From the NCBI GenBank assembly GCA_017161075.1, contig CP046174.1:2604001-2668000 (forward strand): a DNA stretch of 64,000 nt, given 5' to 3'. This document shows, piece after piece, positions 15,828 through 25,237 of this stretch. The position numbers were made by a program, and so were the translations under genes. The notes beneath the pieces are model-generated. The model worked only from the letters and a program-made list of their open reading frames with translations, had not been told where the DNA came from and searched no databases. Each line of letters opens with the position of its first letter. Position 1 is the stretch's first letter. The DNA is from Erysipelotrichaceae bacterium 66202529 (GTDB lineage Bacteria > Bacillota_I > Bacilli_A > Erysipelotrichales > Erysipelotrichaceae).

Positions 15828-17492
15828 TTATTTCAGCACAGCACCCTCATCTGCACTGGCAACCAGGCGGGAATACCGGTAGAGCCAGCCCTCTTTGATT
15901 TTTGGCTCCGGCTTTACCCATGCCTGCAGACGCTGCTCTATTTCCGCTGCGTCCACATTCAGGTTGATCGTACCCTTTGGAATATCAATTGTGATAGAAT
16001 CGCCTTCCTGAATGATAGCGATTGGGCCCTGAGCTGCTGCTTCCGGAGACACATGTCCAATCGCAGCACCACGGGTTGCCCCGGAAAAGCGTCCATCGGT
16101 AATCAACGCAACATCCTTATCCAGCTGCATTCCGGCAAGTGCACTCGTCGGATTCAGCATTTCTCGCATGCCAGGACCACCCTTTGGTCCCTCATAGCGG
16201 ATAATGACAACATCCCCCTTAACGATCTTTCCGGCATAGATTGCCGCAATCGCATCCTCCTCACTGTCAAACACTCGCGCCGGTCCGGTATGTGTCATCA
16301 TTTTCGGATCAACAGCGGAGCGTTTTACCACACAGCCCTTTGGTGCGATATTTCCAAACAGTACCGCAATTCCTCCGGTGGCTGAGTTAGGATGCTCGAT
16401 ATCCTTGATGATATTCGTATCCATATTCACGGCATTCGCAATATTCTCTGCGACGGTCTTACCCGTCACAGTCATGAGGCCGGTATCAATCAGCTGTTTT
16501 CTTGACAGCTCCTTCATGACCGCCTGTACACCGCCTGCGTTGTATAAATCTACAATATGATCCGGGCCTGCCGGAGCCAGCTTGCACAGATTCGGCGTTT
16601 TCTGAGAAACCTCATTGATCATGTCCAAATCCAGATCTACCTTGGCTTCCTTAGCGATTGCCAAAAGATGCAGCACGGTATTGGAGGAACAGCCCAGCGC
16701 CATATCACACGCCAAACCATTGCGTAAGGATTTTTCATTTACGATATCTCTTGGGCGGATATCCTTTTCCACCATATCCATGACAGCCATACCGGCCTTC
16801 TTCGCCAGCTGGGTTCGTGCCGAATATACTGCTGGAATCGTACCATTACCAGGCAATGCGATTCCCAGTACCTCACACAGACAGTTCATGGAATTAGCAG
16901 TAAACATACCAGAGCAGGAGCCGCAGCCCGGGCAGGCATTCTGCTCGATGTGCGTCAATTCTGTCTGATCGATCAGGCCCGCTTTCTTGGCACCGACTGC
17001 CTCAAACATGGTCGAAAGACTCATCGCCTTTCCCCTGTCATTTCCAGGCAGCATAGCTCCACCGCTCATAACGACGCTTGGTACATTGACGCGCAGTGCT
17101 CCCATCAGCATCCCCGGAACGATCTTATCACAGTTTGGCACCAGCACAAGACCGTCAAAGCCGTGTGCCTTTGCCATTGTTTCCACACTGTCCGCAATCA
17201 GCTCACGGGAGGCAAGGGAATATTTCATTCCGATATGTCCCATGGCGATTCCATCACACACACCGATGGAAGGCACCATGATCGGAGTACCGCCAGCCAT
17301 CCGGATGCCCGCCTTGACCGCTTCTGTGATTTTATCCAGATGCAGATGCCCCGGAACGATTTCGGAATAGGCGCTGACCACACCGATCAGCGGCCGATTC
17401 AATTCTTCTTCTGTCAGTCCCAGTGCATAAAACAGCGAGCGCTGCGGTGCACAGGCATCTCCTCGAACGACAGAATCACTTGGTCTACCCAT
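15828..17492 (-). CDS. ilvD: Dihydroxy-acid dehydratase
   Basis: Dehydrates dihydroxy-isovalerate and its methyl homologue to the keto acids preceding valine and isoleucine. The 554-residue protein is full length. The iron-sulfur ligands are visible in NCDKIVPGM and [19 protein letters not shown]; the C-terminal [19 protein letters not shown] motif is also present. It starts after AAGGAGG at MGRPSD, 13 bp behind ilvC, as last gene of ilvABNCD. Iron-sulfur dehydratases are oxygen-sensitive, which suits an anaerobe. Confidence 0.97.
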   Translation of the reverse strand: MGRPSDSVVRGDACAPQRSLFYALGLTEEELNRPLIGVVSAYSEIVPGHLHLDKITEAVKAGIRMAGGTPIMVPSIGVCDGIAMGHIGMKYSLASRELIADSVETMAKAHGFDGLVLVPNCDKIVPGMLMGALRVNVPSVVMSGGAMLPGNDRGKAMSLSTMFEAVGAKKAGLIDQTELTHIEQNACPGCGSCSGMFTANSMNCLCEVLGIALPGNGTIPAVYSARTQLAKKAGMAVMDMVEKDIRPRDIVNEKSLRNGLACDMALGCSSNTVLHLLAIAKEAKVDLDLDMINEVSQKTPNLCKLAPAGPDHIVDLYNAGGVQAVMKELSRKQLIDTGLMTVTGKTVAENIANAVNMDTNIIKDIEHPNSATGGIAVLFGNIAPKGCVVKRSAVDPKMMTHTGPARVFDSEEDAIAAIYAGKIVKGDVVIIRYEGPKGGPGMREMLNPTSALAGMQLDKDVALITDGRFSGATRGAAIGHVSPEAAAQGPIAIIQEGDSITIDIPKGTINLNVDAAEIEQRLQAWVKPEPKIKEGWLYRYSRLVASADEGAVLK

Positions 17493-17505
17493 ATCGAATG
17501 CCTCC

Positions 17506-18534
<1,029 letters not shown>

Positions 18535-18545
18535 CTATTCTATCA

Positions 18546-18565
18546 AAACGTAATCGCTTACGTTT
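18546..18565 (-). other. Intercistronic hairpin between ilvN and ilvC
   Basis: AAACGTAA (18546-18553) and TTACGTTT (18558-18565) form a perfect 8-bp stem. On the minus (transcribed) strand the loop reads GCGA, a GNRA tetraloop. It overlaps the ilvN stop. No good T-tract follows, so mRNA stabilisation or processing is likelier than termination. Confidence 0.6.
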
Positions 18566-19055
18566 AATAAACGGTTTCTGTACTCAGCTGCAAGGCAGCC
18601 CCGCCTGTACGGCTGATTTCTTTAATATGGTATTCGCGAAGCTCCTCCAGAAAATAATTCACGGAAGCCGGCGTATCCGTCATTTCCACAATACAGCAGC
18701 CATCCTCTATAATCTGAGTCCTTCCATTGAAGTCCTCTACACACTTTTCAAAGGCTTCCATCTGGGCAGGTCGCGGTGCCACCTTTACCAGCATCACCTC
18801 ACGGATAAACAGCTGTTCATCCGGTATTTCCTGTACAATTTTCACATCCTCCAGCTTATCCAGCTGCAGCTTGATCTGATTGACACTGGCAGCGTCGCCG
18901 CTCGTCGTAATTGTAATACGGGAATAGTTTTCATTTTCTGTCTCTCCCACTGCAAGGGACGCAATATTAAACCCTCGTTGAGAAAACAGATTCGTTACTC
19001 TTGTCAGTACCCCGAAGTGATTGGATACCAAGAGTGATAATACAGCTCTGTTCAT
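18564..19055 (-). CDS. ilvN: Acetolactate synthase small (regulatory) subunit
   Basis: Regulatory partner of IlvB, needed for full activity and valine feedback. The 163-residue protein has an N-terminal ACT domain (AVLSLLVSNHFGVLTRVTNLFSQ, GFNIASLAVG, about 3-78) and the C-terminal ALS_ss_C domain. The ACT glycine/asparagine loop that binds valine is conserved in type. Starts 12 bp after ilvB with GGGAGATG. Often called ilvH as well. Confidence 0.94.
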   Translation of the reverse strand: MNRAVLSLLVSNHFGVLTRVTNLFSQRGFNIASLAVGETENENYSRITITTSGDAASVNQIKLQLDKLEDVKIVQEIPDEQLFIREVMLVKVAPRPAQMEAFEKCVEDFNGRTQIIEDGCCIVEMTDTPASVNYFLEELREYHIKEISRTGGAALQLSTETVY

Positions 19056-19067
19056 ACATTCATCTCC

Positions 19068-20738
19068 CTAGTTGCCATATAAGATAATATCCTTGCCGCT
19101 CTTTCCCGGAGGTATGATCGGATAGACACAGTCATCCTTGTCGATCCAGCAATCCACAATGCAGGGAACCTTGCTGGCAAGTGCTTCCTCCATAACTGCC
19201 TTGATATCATGACGCGTCTTAATACGCAGTCCCTTTCCACCGAATGCCTCCGCCAGCTTGACATAATCCGTCTGACGGTCAATGGATGTATTGGAATAGC
19301 GATGGTCATAGAATAGTGACTGCCACTGCCGTACCATGCCGAGCACATGATTATTGAATACAAGAATGACAATGGGAATATTAGCGCTCACAGCGGCTGC
19401 CATCTCATTCATATTCATGTGGAAGCTTCCATCTCCAGTAACCAGAATGACCGGACGCTGCGGATTGGCAACCTTGGCTCCCATTGCCGCACCCATACCA
19501 TAGCCCATCGTTCCCAAACCGCAGGAGCTGATCCAGCTGCGTGGACGGGAGAACTGATAATACTGTGCCATGATCATCTGATGCTGTCCGACATCCGTTA
19601 CGATGATGGCATCCTCACCGACGATTTCATGCAGAGTCAAAGCGAGATCTCTCGGATCGACATTCTCCCCCGGCTTCGGCTTTGGAAGGCCGAGCTTTAT
19701 TTTAAAATCCTTCAATGTACCTGTCCAGTCCTCATGCACCGTTTCCGGCATTCGCTGCATCATTTTCTTTAAAATATAGCGGGCATCCCCGACAATGGAA
19801 ATATCACTGGCGACATTTTTGGATATTTCAGAGGCATCGATATCAAAATGGATGATCTTAGCTTCCCTTCCAAATTCCTCACGGTTTCCGGCAACACGAT
19901 CAGAAAAGCGTGAACCGATAGCGATGATCAAATCAGTATTCAGCGTCGCATAGTTGGAAACCGGTGTACCATGCATTCCCAGCATTCCCAGATACAAATC
20001 ATAGTCATACGGTACACTGCCAAGCCCCATCATGGAACAGCAGATCGGGATGTCCATATGCTTGGAAAAATTCATGAGCTCCCTTGTCGCATTGGAGGAA
20101 ATGATACCGCCTCCTGCATAGATCATCGGGCGCTCTGCTTTGCGAATGACCTCCAGTGCCTGCTCGAAGACCACATCATCCACCTTGGGAAGCTTGCGGA
20201 TCCGATAACGCGGAAGCTTTACATACTCCGTTACAGCTGCGGTAACATCCTTTGGTATATCAATCAGTACCGGGCCCTTTCTTCCGGAATTGGCAATGAC
20301 AAAGGCTTTGCGTACCACCGCTGCCAGATCATCGACATTCTGAACGATAAAATTATGCTTGGTAATCGGCATGGTAATGCCCGTGATATTGACCTCCTGA
20401 AAGGAATCCCTTCCCAGCAAATCATTGGAAACATTGCCGGTAATGGCAACCATGGGAATACTATCCATATATGCGGTTGCTATGCCGGTAACCAGATTGG
20501 TAGCTCCCGGCCCGCTGGTTGCCAGGCAAACCCCCGTTCTTCCTGTACTTCTCGCATACCCGTCTGCTGCATGGGAAGCCCCCTGCTCATGCGATGTAAT
20601 AATATGACGGATATCCTCACTCCGCTCGTATAGCGCATCATAGATATTCAAAACAGAACCACCCGGATACCCGAAGATCGTATCCACACCCTGGTCGATC
20701 AGTGCCTGTATCAGTATCTGCGAACCATTCATTTTCAT
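19068..20738 (-). CDS. ilvB: Acetolactate synthase large (catalytic) subunit
   Basis: ThDP- and FAD-dependent enzyme that condenses pyruvate with pyruvate or 2-oxobutyrate. The 556-residue length is normal for biosynthetic AHAS. The ThDP-activating glutamate lies in TSHEQGASHAADGYAR (about 49-64), and the ThDP pyrophosphate motif GDGSFHMNMNEMAAA is near 430-445. Starts after GGGAGG, 12 bp behind ilvA. Pairing with ilvN downstream marks it as biosynthetic rather than the catabolic AlsS type. Confidence 0.96.
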   Translation of the reverse strand: MKMNGSQILIQALIDQGVDTIFGYPGGSVLNIYDALYERSEDIRHIITSHEQGASHAADGYARSTGRTGVCLATSGPGATNLVTGIATAYMDSIPMVAITGNVSNDLLGRDSFQEVNITGITMPITKHNFIVQNVDDLAAVVRKAFVIANSGRKGPVLIDIPKDVTAAVTEYVKLPRYRIRKLPKVDDVVFEQALEVIRKAERPMIYAGGGIISSNATRELMNFSKHMDIPICCSMMGLGSVPYDYDLYLGMLGMHGTPVSNYATLNTDLIIAIGSRFSDRVAGNREEFGREAKIIHFDIDASEISKNVASDISIVGDARYILKKMMQRMPETVHEDWTGTLKDFKIKLGLPKPKPGENVDPRDLALTLHEIVGEDAIIVTDVGQHQMIMAQYYQFSRPRSWISSCGLGTMGYGMGAAMGAKVANPQRPVILVTGDGSFHMNMNEMAAAVSANIPIVILVFNNHVLGMVRQWQSLFYDHRYSNTSIDRQTDYVKLAEAFGGKGLRIKTRHDIKAVMEEALASKVPCIVDCWIDKDDCVYPIIPPGKSGKDIILYGN

Positions 20739-20750
20739 ATAACTGCCTCC

Positions 20751-21953
20751 CTATTCCATCGTTATTTCATAACCCTTTTCCTTCAACACCTTAATCAGTG
20801 CTTCGCCATGTTCCTTACTGCTGACTTCGACGGCCAGATGGAGTATGGTTTCATTCAGATTCAGATCCGCCTGGATACGGTCATACTGTATTTCAATAAT
20901 ATTGGCATTCTGCTCGCACAGAATATGTGTGAAATGCTCCAAAGCCCCGGGAACATCCAGCATCAGTGTTTTAAATTTCATATTTCTTCCGCGGCTGACT
21001 AACCCCTTTTCCACAACCTTGTGAATGAAGGACACATCAATATTTCCTCCGGACAGCACACAGACGACCCGTTTGCCTGCCACATCGATTTTTCCATTGA
21101 GTACCGCTGCCAGACTGGCTGCCCCTGCAGGCTCCACTACCTGCTTTTCACGCTCCAGCAGCAGCAGAATCGTTGCGGCAATTTCACTATCGCTGACGCT
21201 TACCATCTCATCCACATTTTCCTGAATGAGCTGTACCGTTGTTTTCCCCGGATTCATGACGGCAATACCGTCTGCGATCGTATTGACATACTTCGTACTG
21301 CAGTGCTTTTGTTTCTGAAAGCTTTGTACGATGGCATTAGCACCCTCGGCCTGCACACCGACGATTTTGATACGCGGATTGATCTGTTTCGCATAAAAGC
21401 TGATCCCGGACAACAGCCCTCCGCCTCCAGCCGGTACGACGATCATATCCACATTGGGAAGATCATGACAGATCTCATAGGCGATTGTTCCCTGACCGGC
21501 TATGACATCCTCATCATCAAAGGGATGAATAAAGGTTGCTCCCTTTTCCTCCTGCAGCCGCAGCGCCTCCTGATAACACTCATCATAATTGTCTCCGGCA
21601 AGCACCACATCTGCGCCATAGCCCTTGGTTGCCAGTACCTTGGCAATCGGTGTGCTTTTCGGCATAACGATGGTCGCATGCATGCCCAGCTTGCTTGCGG
21701 CATAGCTGACGCCCTGCGCATGGTTTCCGGCACTGCTGGCAATGACCTCACAGGTCTTGCCCTCCTCCTTCAGCTTGGCCAGCTTATTGAACGCTCCCCG
21801 TACCTTGAAGGATCCCGTTTTCTGCCGGTTCTCACATTTCAGAAACAGCTGACAGTTGCTCATTTCCGAAAATGTCCGCGAGCTGGTCACCTTCACATTG
21901 TGAATCTGCCCCTGCAGTCTGGCGGCCGCCTGCTCTACATCTTTACATTCCAT
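20751..21953 (-). CDS. ilvA: Threonine ammonia-lyase (threonine deaminase), single ACT domain
   Basis: Makes 2-oxobutyrate from threonine, the first step to isoleucine. The 400-residue protein has the PLP lysine in KTGSFKVRGAFNKL, the phosphate loop region SAGNHAQGVSYAA and PAGGGGLLSG, and one C-terminal ACT domain (LDVPGALEHFTHIL, about 325-400) rather than the two of long IlvA forms. The start MECKDV at 21953 follows AGGAGG; an upstream ATG at 21992 falls inside the attenuator hairpin. It is the first structural gene of the operon, directly behind the attenuator. Confidence 0.93.
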   Translation of the reverse strand: MECKDVEQAAARLQGQIHNVKVTSSRTFSEMSNCQLFLKCENRQKTGSFKVRGAFNKLAKLKEEGKTCEVIASSAGNHAQGVSYAASKLGMHATIVMPKSTPIAKVLATKGYGADVVLAGDNYDECYQEALRLQEEKGATFIHPFDDEDVIAGQGTIAYEICHDLPNVDMIVVPAGGGGLLSGISFYAKQINPRIKIVGVQAEGANAIVQSFQKQKHCSTKYVNTIADGIAVMNPGKTTVQLIQENVDEMVSVSDSEIAATILLLLEREKQVVEPAGAASLAAVLNGKIDVAGKRVVCVLSGGNIDVSFIHKVVEKGLVSRGRNMKFKTLMLDVPGALEHFTHILCEQNANIIEIQYDRIQADLNLNETILHLAVEVSSKEHGEALIKVLKEKGYEITME

Positions 21954-21973
21954 TCCGCTTCCTCCTATTTCGT

Positions 21974-22004
21974 AAAAAAGCAGCATATCCAATGATAAGC
22001 TGCT
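21974..22004 (-). terminator. ilv attenuator terminator
   Basis: Minus strand AGCAGC (22004-21999) pairs with GCTGCT (21984-21979), extended by TATC/GATA, followed by a T run. It lies between the leader peptide gene and the ilvA ribosome site, the place for a transcription attenuator. Confidence 0.85.
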
Positions 22005-22063
22005 TTTCTTTCTATCCTCACGCCTTTGTGTCTATACAACGAAAGTGATCTGTTATGGAAATC

Positions 22064-22147
22064 TCACACATGAGACTCGCTAGAAAGAAAAACAGACTTG
22101 CTTAGGACTATGAGAATAATAATAATGACGATAATATATAGTGCCAT
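22064..22147 (-). CDS. ilv leader peptide (27 residues, branched-chain rich)
   Basis: A short frame read directly on the minus strand: ATG at 22147, TGA at 22066-22064. Residues 5-15 are IIVIIIILIVL, eleven consecutive Ile, Val or Leu codons, and 15 of the 27 residues are branched-chain. A purine-rich site (AGGAAG) lies upstream. It begins about 40 bp behind a sigma-A promoter and is followed by a hairpin over its stop codon (TCTCA/TGAGA, 22062-22075) and by the terminator at 21974-22004. This is the anatomy of ribosome-mediated attenuation: stalling at scarce branched-chain aminoacyl-tRNA should let transcription continue into ilvA. Most Bacillota use T-boxes here. Confidence 0.85.
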   Translation of the reverse strand: MALYIIVIIIILIVLSKSVFLSSESHV

Positions 22148-22179
22148 CACCTGTCCACTTCCTTTCCAACTTGTGATGG
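22144..22179 (-). promoter_or_regulatory. Hairpin enclosing the leader-peptide ribosome site
   Basis: CCATCAC (22144-22150) and GTGATGG (22173-22179) can pair at the very 5' end of the ilv transcript and would occlude the leader peptide's ribosome site and start codon. Possibly part of the alternative folding of the attenuator. Confidence 0.5.
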
Positions 22180-22183
22180 TATT

Positions 22184-22212
22184 AGAATAAAACTTTTTCA
22201 CCCTTTTGTCAA
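22184..22212 (-). promoter_or_regulatory. ilv operon promoter
   Basis: Minus strand -35 TTGACA (22212-22207), 17-bp spacer, -10 TATTCT (22189-22184). Transcription would begin near 22177, just ahead of the leader peptide. Confidence 0.8.
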
Positions 22213-22349
22213 TAGTTTTCAATGATATTTTCATTTATTTTACAATCTTCTTACATTAGCTCTGTAAAGCGTATATTTATTTTCACAAAACTCTTTTCAT
22301 TCCTTTGAACCTTCTTTATAATAAGAGGTAAGCAAACGGAGGTATCCCT

Positions 22350-23666
22350 ATGTATAAGGAAACAGCAAAACTGGTTTTATACCGCAGCTTTGGTGAACAC
22401 AGCATTCTCGCAGAGCTTTCTCAGATATTTCGTGATTTTGACAGTCATACGGTGAGTGATGCCGAGCTGATAGAACGAATTTACGCCCAGATCAAAGCTC
22501 TGCTTGACCTGGCGACAAGCTATGGCTTCGATGAAAATTTATGGCATAACTATCTGACCTTTTTGTTACTGATGAATGAAAATTCCTTCAGCCTGGTCAG
22601 TGAGAAAAGTCCCGTGCAAGCCGGCAGTGTGCATCATTTCGCAAAAAATGATTTTAAAATTTTCAAGCGCCTGTTTGATTTTGACTTTCAGCCAATCGAG
22701 GAAGCACTCGGCATCGACTGCTTTTCCACGATCAGCTCCTATAAAGCCATCGCGAAGAAGGAACGCATGTACAACAAGAATGTTTCTGCGATGGTACAAA
22801 GCATTTCCCGCAGAATTGAAGCGGCAGTGGATGAGGAGGAAATATTCACGATCATTACGACCTTCTATCAGGAATACGGCGTTGGCATGTTTGGACTGAA
22901 CAAGGCGTTTCGTATCCGTTCCTGTGAACATGGAGATGTGGAGTTTCTGCCTATCAACAACATGGACAGCGTGGTGCTGGATGATCTGATTGGCTATCAG
23001 CTGCAAAAGGATATGCTGCGGGAGAATACGCAGGCCTTTGTGGAGGGGCGCAATGCCAACAATGTTTTGCTGTATGGAGACAGCGGTACAGGTAAGTCCA
23101 CCAGCATTAAGGCCATCGTAAATGAATATTATAAGGACGGTCTTCGCATGATAGAAATCTACAAGCACCAGTTCAAGGATTTGTCTACGATTATCGCACG
23201 CATTAAAAACCGCAATTACCGCTTTATCATTTACATGGATGATTTATCCTTTGAGGAATTTGAAATTGAATATAAGTTTCTAAAAGCTGTAATCGAGGGA
23301 GGTGTGGAGACAAAGCCGGATAATGTTTTGATCTATGCCACCAGTAATCGCCGGCATCTGGTACGGGAAACATGGAAGGATCGCAACGATATCAATGACG
23401 ATGACGAGCTGCATCATTCCGATACGATGCAGGAGAAGCTCTCCCTTGTGGCACGCTTCGGTCTAAGCATCTGCTATGAGCGTCCGAATCAGAAAAATTA
23501 TTTCGAGATTGTCACAGAGCTGGCCAAGCAGTATCCGGAAATCACATTAAGTGAGGAGGAGCTGCAGGCAGAGGCAAGAAAATGGGGACTTGGGCATGGT
23601 GGAAACAGCGGTCGTGCAGCCCAGCAGCTGATCAACCATCTGTCCGGTCAGGCACAGAAGGCTTAA
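22350..23666 (+). CDS. DUF815-family AAA+ ATPase
   Basis: The 438-residue protein has a helical N-terminal half without recognised fold and a C-terminal AAA+ domain: Walker A GDSGTGKST at 243-251, Walker B FIIYMDDLSFEE near 285-297, sensor I YATSNRRHL. PF05673 (DUF815) proteins occur widely in bacteria; their function is not established, though the fold is that of a clamp-loader/DnaA-type ATPase. It starts after GGAGG at MYKETAK. Monocistronic, divergent from the ilv operon, with its own cruciform terminator. Confidence 0.87.
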   Translation: MYKETAKLVLYRSFGEHSILAELSQIFRDFDSHTVSDAELIERIYAQIKALLDLATSYGFDENLWHNYLTFLLLMNENSFSLVSEKSPVQAGSVHHFAKNDFKIFKRLFDFDFQPIEEALGIDCFSTISSYKAIAKKERMYNKNVSAMVQSISRRIEAAVDEEEIFTIITTFYQEYGVGMFGLNKAFRIRSCEHGDVEFLPINNMDSVVLDDLIGYQLQKDMLRENTQAFVEGRNANNVLLYGDSGTGKSTSIKAIVNEYYKDGLRMIEIYKHQFKDLSTIIARIKNRNYRFIIYMDDLSFEEFEIEYKFLKAVIEGGVETKPDNVLIYATSNRRHLVRETWKDRNDINDDDELHHSDTMQEKLSLVARFGLSICYERPNQKNYFEIVTELAKQYPEITLSEEELQAEARKWGLGHGGNSGRAAQQLINHLSGQAQKA

Positions 23667-23670
23667 AAAT

Positions 23671-23729
23671 AAAAACCTGTTTGCGTACTCTTGTGTGGAC
23701 TTCCACAGCAGTGCAAAGCAGGTTTTTTT
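23671..23729 (+). terminator. Terminator of the DUF815 gene
   Basis: AAACCTG/CAGGTTT (23673-23679, 23719-23725) with TTTGC/GCAAA and an inner TGTGG/CCACA hairpin, followed by TTTTTTT. Confidence 0.8.
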
Positions 23730-23794
23730 CAGCTTTTATTTCATTGCATAAATTCCTGTCGAAGCTGTATTGATAGCTTTTAGAAGCAGATACT

Positions 23795-25237
23795 TTACGC
23801 ATCCTTTTTAAAAAGTGCCTCAGCTACCCTGAGAGCATCCTCTGAGGTCGTCCATACATCCGGTTCGATACCATAATATTCCTTTGCATAGGACGACGGA
23901 AATTGTGAAAGCATATTGCCAAAGCTCACAGATACGCTTGAGTTTTTCAAATATACGGTTAAAAAGGACGATCCGCGCAGCATTCCTGCACTCGGTGTGC
24001 CGATGAATATCACATTTTCCAGACTGTGCAGCCGGTCAATCAGATGCTCTGCAGCAGATGCTGTTTTATCATCCTGCAGAACAAGCAGCAGGGTGTCATT
24101 CTGTATCAATCCTGTTGTATTTCGCTCCACCATATAATGCAGCGCATCCAGCTTCTGCCAGTCTTCCCCCTTCTGAAGCTCCTGTAGTGACTGACTCATT
24201 TTGATTGCTGAAAACTTTTCTTTTAGTAATGTCTCCTCAAGTGGTAAGCTGATTATGCTGCGAATATGTCCGCCTTCCTCACAATCGGAAAAACTTCGAT
24301 ACCATTTCTCCGCCAGCAGCAGATCACCGCCGCTGTTTCCGCGCAAGTCAAGTATGGCTGCCTTGCTGCTTCTACATGTCTTTGCAGTTTCCAAAAAAGC
24401 ATCTGCTTTTTCCTTTTCACTGTCCATATAAAACATACGGGCCGGATGTACATAGGGTACATTGTCAAGCTCTTTTTGTTCCATCGCCTTCGTTACACTC
24501 TGGGTAGCGACGGGATACACCTTATGCACTTGTGCTTCCCCATTCTTAAAATGAATGGTGATTTCACTTTTCTGCTCCTCCACCTTTTGAATATACATAT
24601 ACTGTCCCTTATGAAGAACATCCGGTTTCAGCAGCACATCGAGCTTTGTTTCATTGTCGATAGCAGCAACCTGCCGGTTTTGAAAGTAATAGCCTCCCTT
24701 ACGCTTTTCAAAGGCTTCCTGCATGGTCATTGTAATCATTGCATGCCTGAGCGGTGTTTGATCTATCAGAAAATGCTGATCCTCAAGAAAACGCAGGCGA
24801 GCACGCAAAGAGGAACGGTATGCCGCATAGTCAAACGCAGGAAGCTGTTGTATGTCAGACAGGACGGCCTTCCTCGCCCAATCAAACGCCTGTTTATCAT
24901 TGAAGAAATCATAGCAGCCGTACAGCTCCTTTAGCATCGCAAACAATGCCTCTGTATCCTGTACTGCCTCATCTCTTGTAAGAGTTCGTGAGGGAGATGC
25001 GGCATTGCGGTGCTCCAATGCATAATCAAGAGCCTTCCAGTAATCCTGCAGATGTTTTTTTTCATAATGCAGGGAAGGCGTAGAATACACGGTGCTTTGG
25101 CGCTGCTGGGAAAGCTGTGCGGCAAGCTGCTTGGTCTGTTTGGGTATCTCTACCTGCTTACTGCATCCCTGTAATAGCACAGAAAGCAGAATCATCATCA
25201 TGATCCTGCCCGCTGGTTTACTCTTTTTCAATAACAT
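23795..25237 (-). CDS. S41-family peptidase-like lipoprotein
   Basis: The 480-residue lipoprotein (lipobox LLQGC, Cys 25) is predicted to face outward on the membrane. The C-terminal half is an S41 (tail-specific protease) domain: AAILDLRGNSGG, the nucleophile region DDKTASAAEHLIDRL, and FIGTPSAGMLRG. A PDZ domain is not obvious. The start at 25237 lies inside the end of the receptor/GGDEF gene, with GGAGG ten bases upstream, so translation is coupled to it. The pair suggests processing of, or response to, an extracellular peptide or wall fragment. The catalytic Lys was not pinned down, so it may be a binding protein only. Confidence 0.78.
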   Translation of the reverse strand: MLLKKSKPAGRIMMMILLSVLLQGCSKQVEIPKQTKQLAAQLSQQRQSTVYSTPSLHYEKKHLQDYWKALDYALEHRNAASPSRTLTRDEAVQDTEALFAMLKELYGCYDFFNDKQAFDWARKAVLSDIQQLPAFDYAAYRSSLRARLRFLEDQHFLIDQTPLRHAMITMTMQEAFEKRKGGYYFQNRQVAAIDNETKLDVLLKPDVLHKGQYMYIQKVEEQKSEITIHFKNGEAQVHKVYPVATQSVTKAMEQKELDNVPYVHPARMFYMDSEKEKADAFLETAKTCRSSKAAILDLRGNSGGDLLLAEKWYRSFSDCEEGGHIRSIISLPLEETLLKEKFSAIKMSQSLQELQKGEDWQKLDALHYMVERNTTGLIQNDTLLLVLQDDKTASAAEHLIDRLHSLENVIFIGTPSAGMLRGSSFLTVYLKNSSVSVSFGNMLSQFPSSYAKEYYGIEPDVWTTSEDALRVAEALFKKDA

